Position numbers and translations under genes: made by a program. Below the pieces are notes generated by a model that saw nothing but the letters and a program-made list of their open reading frames with translations, was not told the origin of the DNA and made no database searches. A DNA stretch of 64,000 nucleotides, taken from positions 1-64,000 of the forward strand of contig NZ_MUJY01000181.1 of assembly GCF_002286785.1 (NCBI RefSeq), in the 5' to 3' direction. Below, piece by piece: positions 26,203 to 35,188 of this stretch. This DNA comes from Pseudomonas sp. PIC25. Its GTDB lineage: Bacteria > Pseudomonadota > Gammaproteobacteria > Pseudomonadales > Pseudomonadaceae. Numbering within the stretch: the first letter of the stretch is position 1; each line of letters starts with the position of its first letter.

Positions 26203-27549
26203 TCAAAGCAGATTGCCCAAGTCATCGGTTCCACGCAGGCGCCAGACCCGCTCGATCAGCACGCTGGCGTCATCCGGGTGGTAGCCGCCGAAGGCCAGCA
26301 GACGGCGGAATTTGTCTTCCAGTTCGAGGCGTGAGAGGCCGTTGTCCGGGTCGCCCTTGGGGCTGTCGATGGCACCGCGCAGGATGCGACCGTCGGTGGT
26401 GGCCACCTCGATGCGGCCCAGCCAGCGCGCCGGGTAAGCGCTGTCCACCTCGGGATCGAGGACCATCCGCACCTTGTCGCGGAACGCCGCCACCCGGGGA
26501 TCGCCCAGGGCGAAGCGCTGGAACTCGGCGAGTCCGGCCTTGCCGTGCACCGCGATCAGGCCAAGCACGGTCCCCATGGAGAACTTCGCCTGGTGCACAC
26601 TCTGCGGCACCGTCACCCGGCCGAGCACGTCGAGCGCGCCCTGGTGGACACGGGCGGTGACGGCAGAAATGGCCTCGGCCTCCAGCCCCTCGCGCCACAT
26701 CAGGTCGAGCAGCGCATCGGCGGCCGGGTGGGTGTGGCGGCAGGAGGCGTGGTACTTGAAGGAGGTTTCCAGGATCGCCCAGCGCTGGCCGAGGCGGTCG
26801 GCCAGTCGGCTCGGGTCGGCATCGCTGGACATGCCGGCCGCCATGCCCTGCTCGCCTTCGAGAATATCCTGGGCGCCGGTCAGCCCGTCCGCCGTCAGGT
26901 AGGCGGCGAGCAGGCCATCGGCGGCGGCCTTGGCGGTGTGCAGTTGCTTGGAGTCGGCAGCGTCGCGGAGGAACTGCCAGAGCCCGGCAGCCTGGGTGCC
27001 GGCACTGCCCAGCAGGTGCAGCATGCGCGCGGCGTCGAAGTCCATCAGCTTGCCCACCGCGACAGCGGCGGCCAGGGTGCCTACAGTCGCCGTGGTGTGG
27101 AAGATGCGGTAGTGCGAGCGGCCGAGAAATTCGCCGATGCGAATGCCCGCCTCGTAGCCGGCCACCGCCGCCAGGATCAACTCACGGCCGGATTTGCCCA
27201 GGTCCTGCGCGGCGGCCAGTGCGGCCGGAAACACCACCGTGGCCGGGTGCAGCACCGAGCTGTTGTGCAGGTCGTCCTGCTCCAGCAGGTGCGAGCTGGC
27301 GGCGTTGACCAGGGCGGCGAAGTACGCCGAAGTGCCGCGCCCGCTGACCAGAATGCGCGCCGCGCCATCGGCCGGCCCCATGCGCTCGGCATAGCGCTCG
27401 AACAGTGGGATCGGCTGCTGGCCACGAGCGGCCAGGGCCGAACCGAGCCAGTCGAGGAACAGCTCCTCGGTGCAGGCCACCACGTCTTCGGGCAGGTCGT
27501 CGTAGCGGAGTGCGGCGAGGAAGGCGGCCAAGGTGTTCGTCTGGGACAT
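26203..27549 (-). CDS. MmgE/PrpD-family protein
   Basis: This 448-aa protein belongs to the 2-methylcitrate dehydratase / cis-aconitate decarboxylase fold family. It starts MSQTNTLAAFLAALRYDDLP and shows LDWLGSALAARGQQ, SAGTQAAGLWQFLRDAADSKQLHTAKAAADG and the FKYHASCRHTHPAADALL motif typical of PrpD proteins. A homologue is in the P. aeruginosa itaconate operon but its reaction is unproven. It may handle a related C5/C6 acid or isomer. It lies 9 bp after the acyl-CoA dehydrogenase gene. Confidence 0.85.
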   Translation of the reverse strand: MSQTNTLAAFLAALRYDDLPEDVVACTEELFLDWLGSALAARGQQPIPLFERYAERMGPADGAARILVSGRGTSAYFAALVNAASSHLLEQDDLHNSSVLHPATVVFPAALAAAQDLGKSGRELILAAVAGYEAGIRIGEFLGRSHYRIFHTTATVGTLAAAVAVGKLMDFDAARMLHLLGSAGTQAAGLWQFLRDAADSKQLHTAKAAADGLLAAYLTADGLTGAQDILEGEQGMAAGMSSDADPSRLADRLGQRWAILETSFKYHASCRHTHPAADALLDLMWREGLEAEAISAVTARVHQGALDVLGRVTVPQSVHQAKFSMGTVLGLIAVHGKAGLAEFQRFALGDPRVAAFRDKVRMVLDPEVDSAYPARWLGRIEVATTDGRILRGAIDSPKGDPDNGLSRLELEDKFRRLLAFGGYHPDDASVLIERVWRLRGTDDLGNLL

Positions 27550-27558
27550 GCGGGCTCC

Positions 27559-28728
27559 TCAGAAGCTGCGCGGCAAGTCGAGCAAGTGCTCGGCCACGTA
27601 GGACAGGATCAGGTTGGTGGAGATGGGCGCCACCTGGTACAGGCGCGTCTCGCGGAACTTGCGCTCGACGTCGTACTCGCAGGCGAAGCCGAAGCCGCCG
27701 TGGGTCTGCAGGCAGGCATTGGCCGCCTCCCAGGAAGCCTTGGCCGCCAGATACTTGGCCATGTTGGCGCTGGCCCCGGCATTCAGCCCGGCGTCGTACT
27801 CGCGGCAGGCGCGCCAGCGCATCAGGTCGGCCGCCTCGATCTCGATGTGCGCCTCGGCGATGGGGAACTGCACACCCTGGTTCTGCCCGATGGGCCGACC
27901 GAACACCACGCGGTCGCGGGCGTATTGGCTGGCCTTGTCGACGAACCAGCGGCCGTCGCCGATGCACTCGGCGGCGATCAGGGTGCGTTCGGCGTTGAGG
28001 CCATCGAGGATGTAACGGAAGCCCTTGCCCTCCTCGCCGATCAGACTCTCGACCGGCAGCTCCAGGTTGTCGAAGAACAGCTCGTTGGTCTCGTGGTTGA
28101 CCATGTTGGCGATGGGCTGGACGGTCAGCCCATTGCCGATGGCTTCGCGCAGGTCGACGAGGAAGATCGACATGCCCTCGGACTTCTTCTTCACCTCGGC
28201 CAGCGGCGTGGTGCGCGCCAGCAGGATCATCAGGTCGGAATGCTGGATGCGCGAGATCCACACTTTCTGGCCGTTGATGACGTAGCGCTCGCCCTTCTTC
28301 ACCGCCGTGGTCTTGATCCTGGTGGTGTCGGTGCCGGTGGTGGGCTCGGTGACGCCCATGGATTGCAGACGCAGTTCGCCAGCGGCGATCTTCGGCAGGT
28401 ACTCGCGCTTCTGCGCCTCGCTGCCGTTCCGCAGCAAGGTGAACATGTTGTACATCTGGCCGTGCACGGTGCCGGAGTTGCCGCCGCAGCGGTTGACCTC
28501 CTCGAGAATCACCGAAGCCTCCGCCAGGCCCAGGCCGGAGCCGCCGTACTCGGCCGGGATCATCGCCGCCAGCCAGCCGGCACGGGTCAGCGCTTCGACG
28601 AAGGCTTCGGGGAAACCTTTCTGCTCATCGACCTTGCGCCAGTATTCGGCGGGGAACTCCGCGCAAAGGGCGCGCACGCCGTCACGGATGGCGTTGAGTT
28701 CTTCTGCATTCTGATGGTCATTTGTCAT
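27559..28728 (-). CDS. Acyl-CoA dehydrogenase of the itaconate operon
   Basis: This 389-aa FAD enzyme has the standard three domains: helical N-terminus (GWLAAMIPAEYGGSGLGLAEASVIL), beta middle (QSMGVTEPTTGTDTTRIKTTA, YVINGQKVWISRIQHSD) and helical C-terminus (CLQTHGGFGFACEYDVERKFRETRLYQVAPIS). The start MTNDHQNAEELNAIR is preferred to a longer frame with no family similarity. Its substrate is unknown; a methylsuccinyl- or similar branched dicarboxyl-CoA is a reasonable guess from context. Confidence 0.9.
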   Translation of the reverse strand: MTNDHQNAEELNAIRDGVRALCAEFPAEYWRKVDEQKGFPEAFVEALTRAGWLAAMIPAEYGGSGLGLAEASVILEEVNRCGGNSGTVHGQMYNMFTLLRNGSEAQKREYLPKIAAGELRLQSMGVTEPTTGTDTTRIKTTAVKKGERYVINGQKVWISRIQHSDLMILLARTTPLAEVKKKSEGMSIFLVDLREAIGNGLTVQPIANMVNHETNELFFDNLELPVESLIGEEGKGFRYILDGLNAERTLIAAECIGDGRWFVDKASQYARDRVVFGRPIGQNQGVQFPIAEAHIEIEAADLMRWRACREYDAGLNAGASANMAKYLAAKASWEAANACLQTHGGFGFACEYDVERKFRETRLYQVAPISTNLILSYVAEHLLDLPRSF

Positions 28729-28774
28729 GCCGTTGCTTCCTCGTTGCCAGCGAGAGCGAGTCCCGCCATACACC

Positions 28775-29602
28775 TCACTCGAATTCCACCTCTGCCCGCT
28801 GCGCCAGGCCCGCCTGATCGCCCGCCCACAGCTCGGCACGGCCGGGGGCAGTGAGCCGGCCGCCCACTTCGAACGGCTGCGGCGCAATCAGCGGGCGCAG
28901 ACCGCGATAGGCGAAGTGGCGCAGGCGTGCTTGCGGATTGGCACGGCAGAAGGCACGCAGGTTGAGGGTGGCGATCAGCGGGCCGTGCACTACCAGCCCG
29001 GCGTAGCCCTCGCCCTCGGTGGCGTAGGGCCAGTCGTAATGGATGCGATGGCCGTTGAAGGTCACCGCCGAATAACGGAACAGCAGCGTCGAGCTGGGCG
29101 TCACCGCCTCGCGCCAATCGCCTGCGATCAGAGGGTCGCCGCTGGAGGTTTTCGGCGGGCTGGGTTCGCGGTAGACGATGTCCTGCTCTTCGCGCAGGGC
29201 CAGCCGGCCGCTCTGGAAGTAGTCGTGGCGCAGGGTGACGAACAACAGCGCGCCGGTCCGTCCGTGCTTTTCCTCGACATTGAGGATGGTGGTCACGCGG
29301 CTGGCCTCGCCCCCGGCCCGCAGCGGTTCGAAGAATTCGAAACGCCCGCCGGCCCACATGCGATTGCGTCCCTCGGCCCGCGGCAGGAAACCGCCGCGCG
29401 CCGGGTGGCCGTCGCCGCCCAGACCGCTCTCGGTCACGGCCTCCTGAAAGAAGCACCAGTGCCACAACGGCGGCAGCGCCTCGCCGGTCGCCGGGGTCGG
29501 TTCGCCGAAAGTGGCGGCGATGCGTTGAAGCAAGGTACCGCTCAGCGTGTCGTGGGTTTCCTCGGTGAGCCCGATCCAGGCGGAGAACGCAGCGTCGCTC
29601 AT
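28775..29602 (-). CDS. ich: Itaconyl-CoA hydratase
   Basis: This 275-aa double hot-dog, MaoC/HTD2-like hydratase converts itaconyl-CoA to citramalyl-CoA. The hydratase active-site segment RYSAVTFNGHRIHYDWPYA (Asn, His and Tyr/Asp of the R-hydratase motif, about 190-208) and VVHGPLIATLNLRAF are clear. The N-terminal half holds the degenerate hot-dog repeat (WHWCFF, GRFEFFEPL). It is the first gene of the operon, divergent from the LysR regulator and 46 bp ahead of the dehydrogenase gene. Confidence 0.9.
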   Translation of the reverse strand: MSDAAFSAWIGLTEETHDTLSGTLLQRIAATFGEPTPATGEALPPLWHWCFFQEAVTESGLGGDGHPARGGFLPRAEGRNRMWAGGRFEFFEPLRAGGEASRVTTILNVEEKHGRTGALLFVTLRHDYFQSGRLALREEQDIVYREPSPPKTSSGDPLIAGDWREAVTPSSTLLFRYSAVTFNGHRIHYDWPYATEGEGYAGLVVHGPLIATLNLRAFCRANPQARLRHFAYRGLRPLIAPQPFEVGGRLTAPGRAELWAGDQAGLAQRAEVEFE

Positions 29603-29684
29603 GGTTATCTCTCGCGGCAGTTGTGATCTGCCGGCAAGGATGCAAGGCGCACCGCGTTCCGGGAATCAGTGTTTATTTAACCCA

Positions 29685-29705
29685 GCGTTCGATTATGCTG
29701 AACGC
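29685..29705. promoter_or_regulatory. LysR-type operator between ich and its regulator
   Basis: The perfect inverted repeat GCGTTC-N9-GAACGC contains the T-N11-A core of LysR-family sites (T at 29689, A at 29701). It lies in the 207-bp divergent gap, about 83 bp before the ich start and 105 bp before the regulator. It is the best candidate for the itaconate-responsive operator. Confidence 0.68.
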
Positions 29706-29741
29706 CACGCACAGCGGGCCGTCCTGCTCCCCACTGTATGA

Positions 29742-29784
29742 AGACGCGGAGCGTCTCGGTCTGCATGCCCACGCGGAGCGTGGG
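29742..29784 (+). repeat. Two tandem GGA-loop hairpins upstream of the LysR gene
   Basis: AGACGC-GGA-GCGTCT (29742-29756) and CCCACGC-GGA-GCGTGGG (29768-29784) are adjacent perfect hairpins with identical GGA loops, 26 bases before the regulator ATG. The element resembles a repeat dispersed between Pseudomonas genes. If transcribed, GGA-loop hairpins next to a ribosome site also resemble RsmA targets. Confidence 0.7.
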
Positions 29785-29809
29785 AACGATCAAAAACCAG
29801 AGGCTCACC

Positions 29810-30709
29810 ATGCACTTCGATCTGGCCGACCTGCGCCTGTTCATCCACATTGCCGAGGCGCCGAGCCTGACCCAGGGCGCCCGCCGCGCCTTTCTCTCCC
29901 CAGCCGCCGCCAGCGCGCGGATCAAGGCCCTCGAAGGCCAGCTCGGTTCGCGCCTGCTGTACCGCGACAATCGCGGCGTCGAGCTGACCCCGGCCGGCCA
30001 GCGGCTGCTGCAGCACGCCCGGCTGATCATGCGCCAGGTGGATTACCTGAAGAGCGAGTTCACCGAGTACGGGGCCGAAGCGGCCGGGCACATTCGCATC
30101 TTCGCCAACACCACGGCGGTCACCGAATTCCTCCCCGAGGTCCTCGCCGGCTTCCTCGCCGACCGCCCCGGCGTCACGGTGGACCTGCAGGAGAGACTGT
30201 CGCGCGACATCGTGCGCGGCGTGCTGGATGGCTCCACCGACCTCGGCATCATCGCCGGGCCGGTACAGGCGCCCGGCCTGCAAGTGCTGCACTTCAGCAC
30301 CGACCGGCTGGTGCTGGCGGTGCCCGTCGACCATGAACTGGCCACCCGCGAACAGGTGAAATTGCACGACACCCTTGCCTTCCAGCACATCGGCCTGCAC
30401 GAAGGCAGCACCCTGCTGAGCTTTCTGCGCGAACGGGTGGAGCACTTGGGCGAGCAGTTGTCGCTGCGCATCCAGGTGTCGAGTTTCGAGGCGGTGTGCC
30501 GGATGATCGAGGCCGGCGTGGGCATCGGCATCATCCCGGAGTCGGCGGCACGCCGGCACAGCCGGACCATGCGCCTGGCGGTGGTAAAACTGGACGAGCT
30601 TTGGGCGGTGCGCGAACGCAGCATCCTGGTTCGCGAACTGGAGGCGTTGCCGGGGAGCATCCGCGCGCTGATCGCCACCCTGCGACAGGAGCCCGATCCG
30701 GCGCGTTGA
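29810..30709 (+). CDS. itcR: LysR-family regulator of itaconate catabolism
   Basis: This 299-aa regulator has a winged HTH (about 1-60: DLRLFIHIAEAPSLTQGARRAFLSPAAASARIKALE) and an effector-binding domain (about 90-295, GHIRIFANTTAVTEFLPEVL to VGIGIIPESAARR). It is divergent from the ich-ict-ccl operon, as the itaconate regulator is in P. aeruginosa, and itaconate or itaconyl-CoA is the expected inducer. The ATG at 29810 has AGAGG 7 bases upstream; the longer frame would translate through a repeat. The name rests on position rather than on residues. Confidence 0.85.
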   Translation: MHFDLADLRLFIHIAEAPSLTQGARRAFLSPAAASARIKALEGQLGSRLLYRDNRGVELTPAGQRLLQHARLIMRQVDYLKSEFTEYGAEAAGHIRIFANTTAVTEFLPEVLAGFLADRPGVTVDLQERLSRDIVRGVLDGSTDLGIIAGPVQAPGLQVLHFSTDRLVLAVPVDHELATREQVKLHDTLAFQHIGLHEGSTLLSFLRERVEHLGEQLSLRIQVSSFEAVCRMIEAGVGIGIIPESAARRHSRTMRLAVVKLDELWAVRERSILVRELEALPGSIRALIATLRQEPDPAR

Positions 30710-30752
30710 GCGGGCAAAAAAGAGGGCGACCCATGAGGCCGCCCGCCCAATC

Positions 30753-30771
30753 CATTCCGGGAAACGGAATG
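30753..30771. terminator. Hairpin in the convergent gap after the LysR and phhR genes
   Basis: CATTCCG-GGAAA-CGGAATG is a perfect 7-bp stem between two convergent genes. It lacks a U-tract, so a factor-independent terminator role is uncertain. Confidence 0.4.
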
Positions 30772-30869
30772 TCCAGTAACGCTTGCGTCCAGATCACGCA
30801 GATTCGGACGGCCCCTTTTTACCCAGCGAGCCAGGATACGGCCATTGCACCAAGGTCGTAGAGAAGGAG

Positions 30870-32426
30870 CTATTCCTTCCCGCCAAGCCCATGCTGGCGC
30901 AGCTTGTTGGCGATGGTGGTGTGCGACACGCCCAGCCGCTTGCCCAGTTGGCGGCTGCTCGGGTGTTCGGCGTAGAGGCGCTCCAGCACGGCCTTCTCGA
31001 AGCGGCCAAGAATGTCGTCCAGGCTGCCCTCGGTGGAGAACTCGCCCAGCGGCTGCGGCGCGCCGTAGTCCGGCAGGCGGATGTGCTCGGGCTTCACCGT
31101 GCCGCCCTCGCACAACGAGACCGCCTGGAACAGCACGTTCTCCAGTTGCCGCACGTTGCCCGGCCAGTGGTAGTGACTGAGCCGCTCGAACGCCTGCGGT
31201 GCCAGCTTCGGTAGCGAACAGCCGATCTGCCGGCTGGCCTGGTCGAGGAAGTGCTCCACCAGCGGCGCCAGTCCGTCGAGGCATTCGCGCAGGGGCGGAA
31301 TGTGCAGGCTGAGCACGTTGAGGCGGTGGTAGAGGTCCTGGCGGAATTCGCCACGGGCACAGAGTTCGGAGAGGTCCTGCTGGGTGGCGCAGATCACCCG
31401 CACGTCGAGGTAGACCTCCTCGTCGCTGCCGACCCGGCGGAAACAGCCATCCTGCAGAAAGCGCAGCAGCTTGGCCTGGAGGCGCGGGCTCATTTCGCCG
31501 ACGCCGTCGAGGAACAGCGTGCCGCCCGCGGTCAGTTCGAGCAGGCCGAGCTTGCCCTCCGGGCGCGCCCCTTCGAAGGCGCCGGGGCCGTAGCCGAACA
31601 GTTCGGTCTCAGCCATGGATTCCGGCAGGCCGGCGCAATTCAGTGCCATGAACGGCGACTGCCCGCGCGGGCTGGCCAGGTGGCAGGCACGGGCCAGCAA
31701 TTCCTTGCCGGTGCCGGTCTCGCCTTCGATCAGCAGTGGCGCGTCCAGCGGTGCCATGCGTCGCGCCTCGCGGACCACCGCGGCCATCACCTTGGAACTT
31801 TGGAAGATGCTGTCGAAGCCGCGCAGCTCCTGTTTGCGCACGTTGTAGATGCGCTCGCCGACCCGGTCTGCCCGGTGCAGGGTGAGCACCGCGCCGGCCA
31901 GGGCATCGCTCTCGTCGTGCTCGGTCTGCAACGGGGCGATGTCGGCGAGGAAGATGTCGCCCTTCACCTTCACCCGCAATCCGTTGATCCGCGCCTTGTT
32001 GGCGCGCACCAGCTCGGGCAGGTCGAAGTCCTCGGTGTAGCGCGACAGCGGAATGCCCGGCACCTCGTCGACGCGCACGCCGAGTAGCTGGGCCGCCGCC
32101 CGGTTGGCGGCGACGATGGAGCCGCCCATGTCGATGGACAGCACGGGGAAGTCCAACGCGCCGAGCAGCGCGTTCAGCTCCAGGTGACGGCGCTCGCTGG
32201 GCATCAGCCCGACGCGCTTGACGCCGAACACGCCGTGGATGGCTTCCAGCTTCGGGCGCAGGGCCTGGAACTGGAGATTGATCAGGTTCGGGCAATGCAG
32301 GTAGATGGCGTTGCCCTGCTCGCCGCCGACCTCGCCACGCGCCACGTTGATGCCGTAATCGACCAGCAGGTTGAGAATGTCGCGGAGGATGCCGACACGG
32401 TTCTGGCAATGGACTTTGATGCGCAT
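30870..32426 (-). CDS. phhR: Aromatic amino acid regulator PhhR (TyrR family)
   Basis: This 518-aa regulator activates phenylalanine/tyrosine catabolism. It has an ACT domain (about 1-75), a PAS domain (about 80-190), an AAA+ domain with Walker A GETGTGKE (about 235) and Walker B GGTLFLDGVGE, and a C-terminal HTH (SRQLGKRLGVSHTTIANKLRQHG). The sigma-54 contact loop reads GAFEGA instead of GAFTGA. This degeneration is typical of TyrR-type proteins that have left, or altered, sigma-54 dependence. It is divergent from phhABC. Confidence 0.95.
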   Translation of the reverse strand: MRIKVHCQNRVGILRDILNLLVDYGINVARGEVGGEQGNAIYLHCPNLINLQFQALRPKLEAIHGVFGVKRVGLMPSERRHLELNALLGALDFPVLSIDMGGSIVAANRAAAQLLGVRVDEVPGIPLSRYTEDFDLPELVRANKARINGLRVKVKGDIFLADIAPLQTEHDESDALAGAVLTLHRADRVGERIYNVRKQELRGFDSIFQSSKVMAAVVREARRMAPLDAPLLIEGETGTGKELLARACHLASPRGQSPFMALNCAGLPESMAETELFGYGPGAFEGARPEGKLGLLELTAGGTLFLDGVGEMSPRLQAKLLRFLQDGCFRRVGSDEEVYLDVRVICATQQDLSELCARGEFRQDLYHRLNVLSLHIPPLRECLDGLAPLVEHFLDQASRQIGCSLPKLAPQAFERLSHYHWPGNVRQLENVLFQAVSLCEGGTVKPEHIRLPDYGAPQPLGEFSTEGSLDDILGRFEKAVLERLYAEHPSSRQLGKRLGVSHTTIANKLRQHGLGGKE

Positions 32427-32540
32427 AAAGGACCACGGTCTGTTGGTTACGGCCTTTTTTCGTATGTCGGCCTTAATTTTCCGTCAAGAATATGTGACAG
32501 ATCGACGTACCAGCAAGGCCAAACCAAGCCAATTCGAGAG

Positions 32541-32564
32541 TATCGTAAGTTTTTCTTTACGATA
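32541..32564. promoter_or_regulatory. PhhR (TyrR-type) box upstream of phhA
   Basis: CGTAAG-N6-TTTACG (32544-32561) fits the TyrR-family consensus TGTAAA-N6-TTTACA at most positions. It is extended to the inverted repeat TATCGTAA / TTACGATA. It lies 109 bp before phhA in the 246-bp divergent gap. No convincing -24/-12 promoter was seen near it. Confidence 0.75.
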
Positions 32565-32672
32565 TTTCTGGAAAACAGCGCAGCAGACCTTGTGAGCAGG
32601 GCTGTTCCCGGTTGGCTTTCGTGTTTTTCATGGAGTCAACACAACAACAAAGCCCGCCCTCAGGAGGCGCCT

Positions 32673-33458
32673 ATGAAAACCACGCAGTACGTGGCCCGTC
32701 AGCCGGACGAGCATGGTTTCATTCATTACCCCGAAGCCGAGCATGCCGTCTGGAACACACTGATCACCCGCCAGTTGAAGGTGATCGAGGGTCGCGCCTG
32801 CCAGGAATACCTGGACGGCATCGAGCAGCTCGGCCTGCCGCATGACCGCATTCCCCAGCTCGACGAGATCAACCGCGTACTCCAGGGCGCCACCGGCTGG
32901 CGCGTGGCGCGGGTACCGGCACTGATCCCGTTCCAAACCTTCTTCGAACTGCTGGCCAGCCAGCAATTCCCGGTGGCCACCTTCATCCGCACCCCGGAAG
33001 AACTGGACTACCTGCAAGAGCCGGACATCTTCCACGAAATCTTCGGCCACTGCCCGCTGCTGACCAACCCCTGGTTCGCCGAATTCACCCACACCTACGG
33101 CAAGCTCGGCCTGAAGGCGAGCAAGGAAGAACGCGTCTTCCTCGCCCGTCTGTACTGGATGACCATCGAGTTCGGCCTGGTCGACACCCCGGCCGGTCGT
33201 CGCATCTACGGCGGCGGCATCCTTTCCTCGCCGAAGGAAACCGTCTATTGCCTGTCGAATGAACCCGAGCACCAGCCGTTCGACCCGCTGGAGGCGATGC
33301 GCACTCCGTACCGCATCGACATCCTGCAACCGCTGTACTTCGTGCTGCCGGACCTCAAGCGCCTGTTCGACCTGGCCCACGAGGACATCATGGCACTGGT
33401 CCACCAGGCCATGGCCCTCGGCCTGCACGCGCCGAAATTCCCGCCCAAGGCGGCCTGA
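32673..33458 (+). CDS. phhA: Phenylalanine 4-hydroxylase
   Basis: This 261-aa non-haem iron, pterin-dependent monooxygenase converts phenylalanine to tyrosine. The iron-binding facial triad is visible in FHEIFGHCPLL (two His, about 120-130) and the Glu of YWMTIEFGLVDT (about 165-170). The ATG at 32673 is preceded by AGGAGG. It is the first gene of phhABC. Confidence 0.97.
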   Translation: MKTTQYVARQPDEHGFIHYPEAEHAVWNTLITRQLKVIEGRACQEYLDGIEQLGLPHDRIPQLDEINRVLQGATGWRVARVPALIPFQTFFELLASQQFPVATFIRTPEELDYLQEPDIFHEIFGHCPLLTNPWFAEFTHTYGKLGLKASKEERVFLARLYWMTIEFGLVDTPAGRRIYGGGILSSPKETVYCLSNEPEHQPFDPLEAMRTPYRIDILQPLYFVLPDLKRLFDLAHEDIMALVHQAMALGLHAPKFPPKAA

Positions 33459-33562
33459 CGCACATCACTGCGTAGCGCGCAGGCCGGGCCGGACGACGCG
33501 ACCCGGCCTGCGTACGGACTACGCTTGACCCCGTTCGCACCGATTCATTGAAGGAACCCACC

Positions 33563-33919
33563 ATGACCGCACTCTCCCAAGCCCATTGCGAAGCCTGCCG
33601 AGCCGACGCGCCGAAAGTCTCCGACGACGAACTGGCCGAGCTGATCCGCCTGATTCCCGACTGGAACATCGAGGTCCGCGACGGAATCATGCAGTTGGAA
33701 AAAGTCTTCCTGTTCAAGAACTTCAAGCATGCGCTGGCCTTCACCAACGCGGTCGGCGAGATCGCCGAGGCCGAGGGCCATCACCCCGGCCTGCTCACCG
33801 AGTGGGGCAAGGTCACCGTGACCTGGTGGAGCCACTCGATCAAGGGCCTGCACCGCAACGACTTCATCATGGCCGCCCGCACCGATGAAGTGGCCAAGAC
33901 CGCCGAGGGCCGCAAGTGA
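33563..33919 (+). CDS. phhB: Pterin-4a-carbinolamine dehydratase
   Basis: This 118-aa enzyme regenerates the pterin cofactor used by PhhA. It contains the family core [28 protein letters not shown] (histidine pair of the active site). The start [18 protein letters not shown] with GAAGGAA upstream is preferred to a start five codons earlier. It overlaps phhC by 4 bases. Confidence 0.97.
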   Translation: MTALSQAHCEACRADAPKVSDDELAELIRLIPDWNIEVRDGIMQLEKVFLFKNFKHALAFTNAVGEIAEAEGHHPGLLTEWGKVTVTWWSHSIKGLHRNDFIMAARTDEVAKTAEGRK

Positions 33920-35115
33920 AGCATTTCAGTGCCGTCGCCCGGGTGCCGGGCGACCCGATCCTCGGCCTGATGGAGGCGTACCGCGCCGACCCGAACCCGG
34001 CCAAGCTCGACCTCGGCGTCGGCGTCTACAAGGACGCTCAGGGCCTGACGCCGATTCCGCGCGCGGTAAAGCTCGCCGAGCAGCGCCTGATCGACAGCGA
34101 GACCACCAAGACCTACGTCGGCGGCCACGGTGACACCGTCTTCGGCTCGCTGCTCTCCACCCTGGTACTCGGCGCCGGTTCGCCGCTGCTCGCCGACGGC
34201 CGCGCCGGCGCCACCCAGACCCCCGGCGGTACCGGCGCGCTGCGCCTGGCCGGCGACTTCATCGCCCACTGCCTGCCGCACCGGACGATCTGGCTGAGCG
34301 ACCCGACCTGGCCGATCCACGAGACACTGTTCGCCGAAGCCGGCCTGCGGGTGAAGCACTACCCCTACGTCGGCCGCGACAACCGTCTCGATGTGGAAGC
34401 GATGATCGCCGCCCTCAGCCATATCCCGGCCGGCGATGTAGTGCTGCTGCACGCCTGCTGCCACAACCCCACCGGCTTCGACCTCGGCCAGGACGACTGG
34501 CGCCGGGTGCTGGAAGTGATCAAGGCGCGCGAACTGCTGCCGCTGATCGACTTCGCCTACCAGGGCTTCGGCGATGGTCTGGAGGAAGATGCCTTTGCCG
34601 TGCGCCTGTTCGCCGAGGCCCTGCCGGAATTGCTGGTCACCAGCTCCTGCTCGAAGAACTTCGGCCTCTACCGCGAGCGCACCGGCGCGCTGATCGTCTG
34701 CGCCCACGACGCCGAGAAACTCACCGACGTGCGCAGCCAGCTCGCCTCGCTGGCCCGCAACCTCTGGTCCACCCCGCCTGCCCATGGCGCCGCGGTGGTC
34801 GCCACCATCCTCGGCGATACCGAGCTGAAAGCGCTGTGGCAGGACGAACTGGACGCCATGCGCCGACGCGTCGCCGAGCTGCGCGTGGGCCTGGTCCAGG
34901 CGCTGGAACCCCACGGCCTGCACCAGCGCTTCGCCCATATCGCCCGGCAGCGCGGCATGTTCTCCTACACCGGCCTCACCGCCGATCAGGTGATCAGGCT
35001 GCGCGACGAGTTCAGCGTCTACCTGGTCGGCAGCGGCCGCGCCAACGTCGCCGGCATCGACACCAACCGCATCGACGACCTGGCCAAGGCCATTGCCAGG
35101 GTCTGCGGTGCTTGA
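33916..35115 (+). CDS. phhC: Aromatic amino acid aminotransferase
   Basis: This 399-aa class I PLP aminotransferase converts tyrosine or phenylalanine to the 2-oxo acid. It has CHNPTGFDL, the [13 protein letters not shown] aspartate region, the PLP lysine in [17 protein letters not shown] (about 245-250) and the C-terminal GRANVAGI arginine. Translation starts at a GTG that overlaps the phhB stop (GTGA), so it is coupled to PhhB. Confidence 0.96.
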   Translation: MKHFSAVARVPGDPILGLMEAYRADPNPAKLDLGVGVYKDAQGLTPIPRAVKLAEQRLIDSETTKTYVGGHGDTVFGSLLSTLVLGAGSPLLADGRAGATQTPGGTGALRLAGDFIAHCLPHRTIWLSDPTWPIHETLFAEAGLRVKHYPYVGRDNRLDVEAMIAALSHIPAGDVVLLHACCHNPTGFDLGQDDWRRVLEVIKARELLPLIDFAYQGFGDGLEEDAFAVRLFAEALPELLVTSSCSKNFGLYRERTGALIVCAHDAEKLTDVRSQLASLARNLWSTPPAHGAAVVATILGDTELKALWQDELDAMRRRVAELRVGLVQALEPHGLHQRFAHIARQRGMFSYTGLTADQVIRLRDEFSVYLVGSGRANVAGIDTNRIDDLAKAIARVCGA

Positions 35116-35143
35116 GACAGATTCGTGACACCCCTCGCTCCCC

Positions 35144-35168
35144 ACCGGCCTTCGGGCCGGTTTTTTTT
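35144..35168 (+). terminator. Terminator of phhABC
   Basis: ACCGGCC-TTCG-GGCCGG followed by eight T residues, 28 bases after the phhC stop. Confidence 0.93.
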
Positions 35169-35188
35169 GGGGTTTGGGATGTGCCGGT

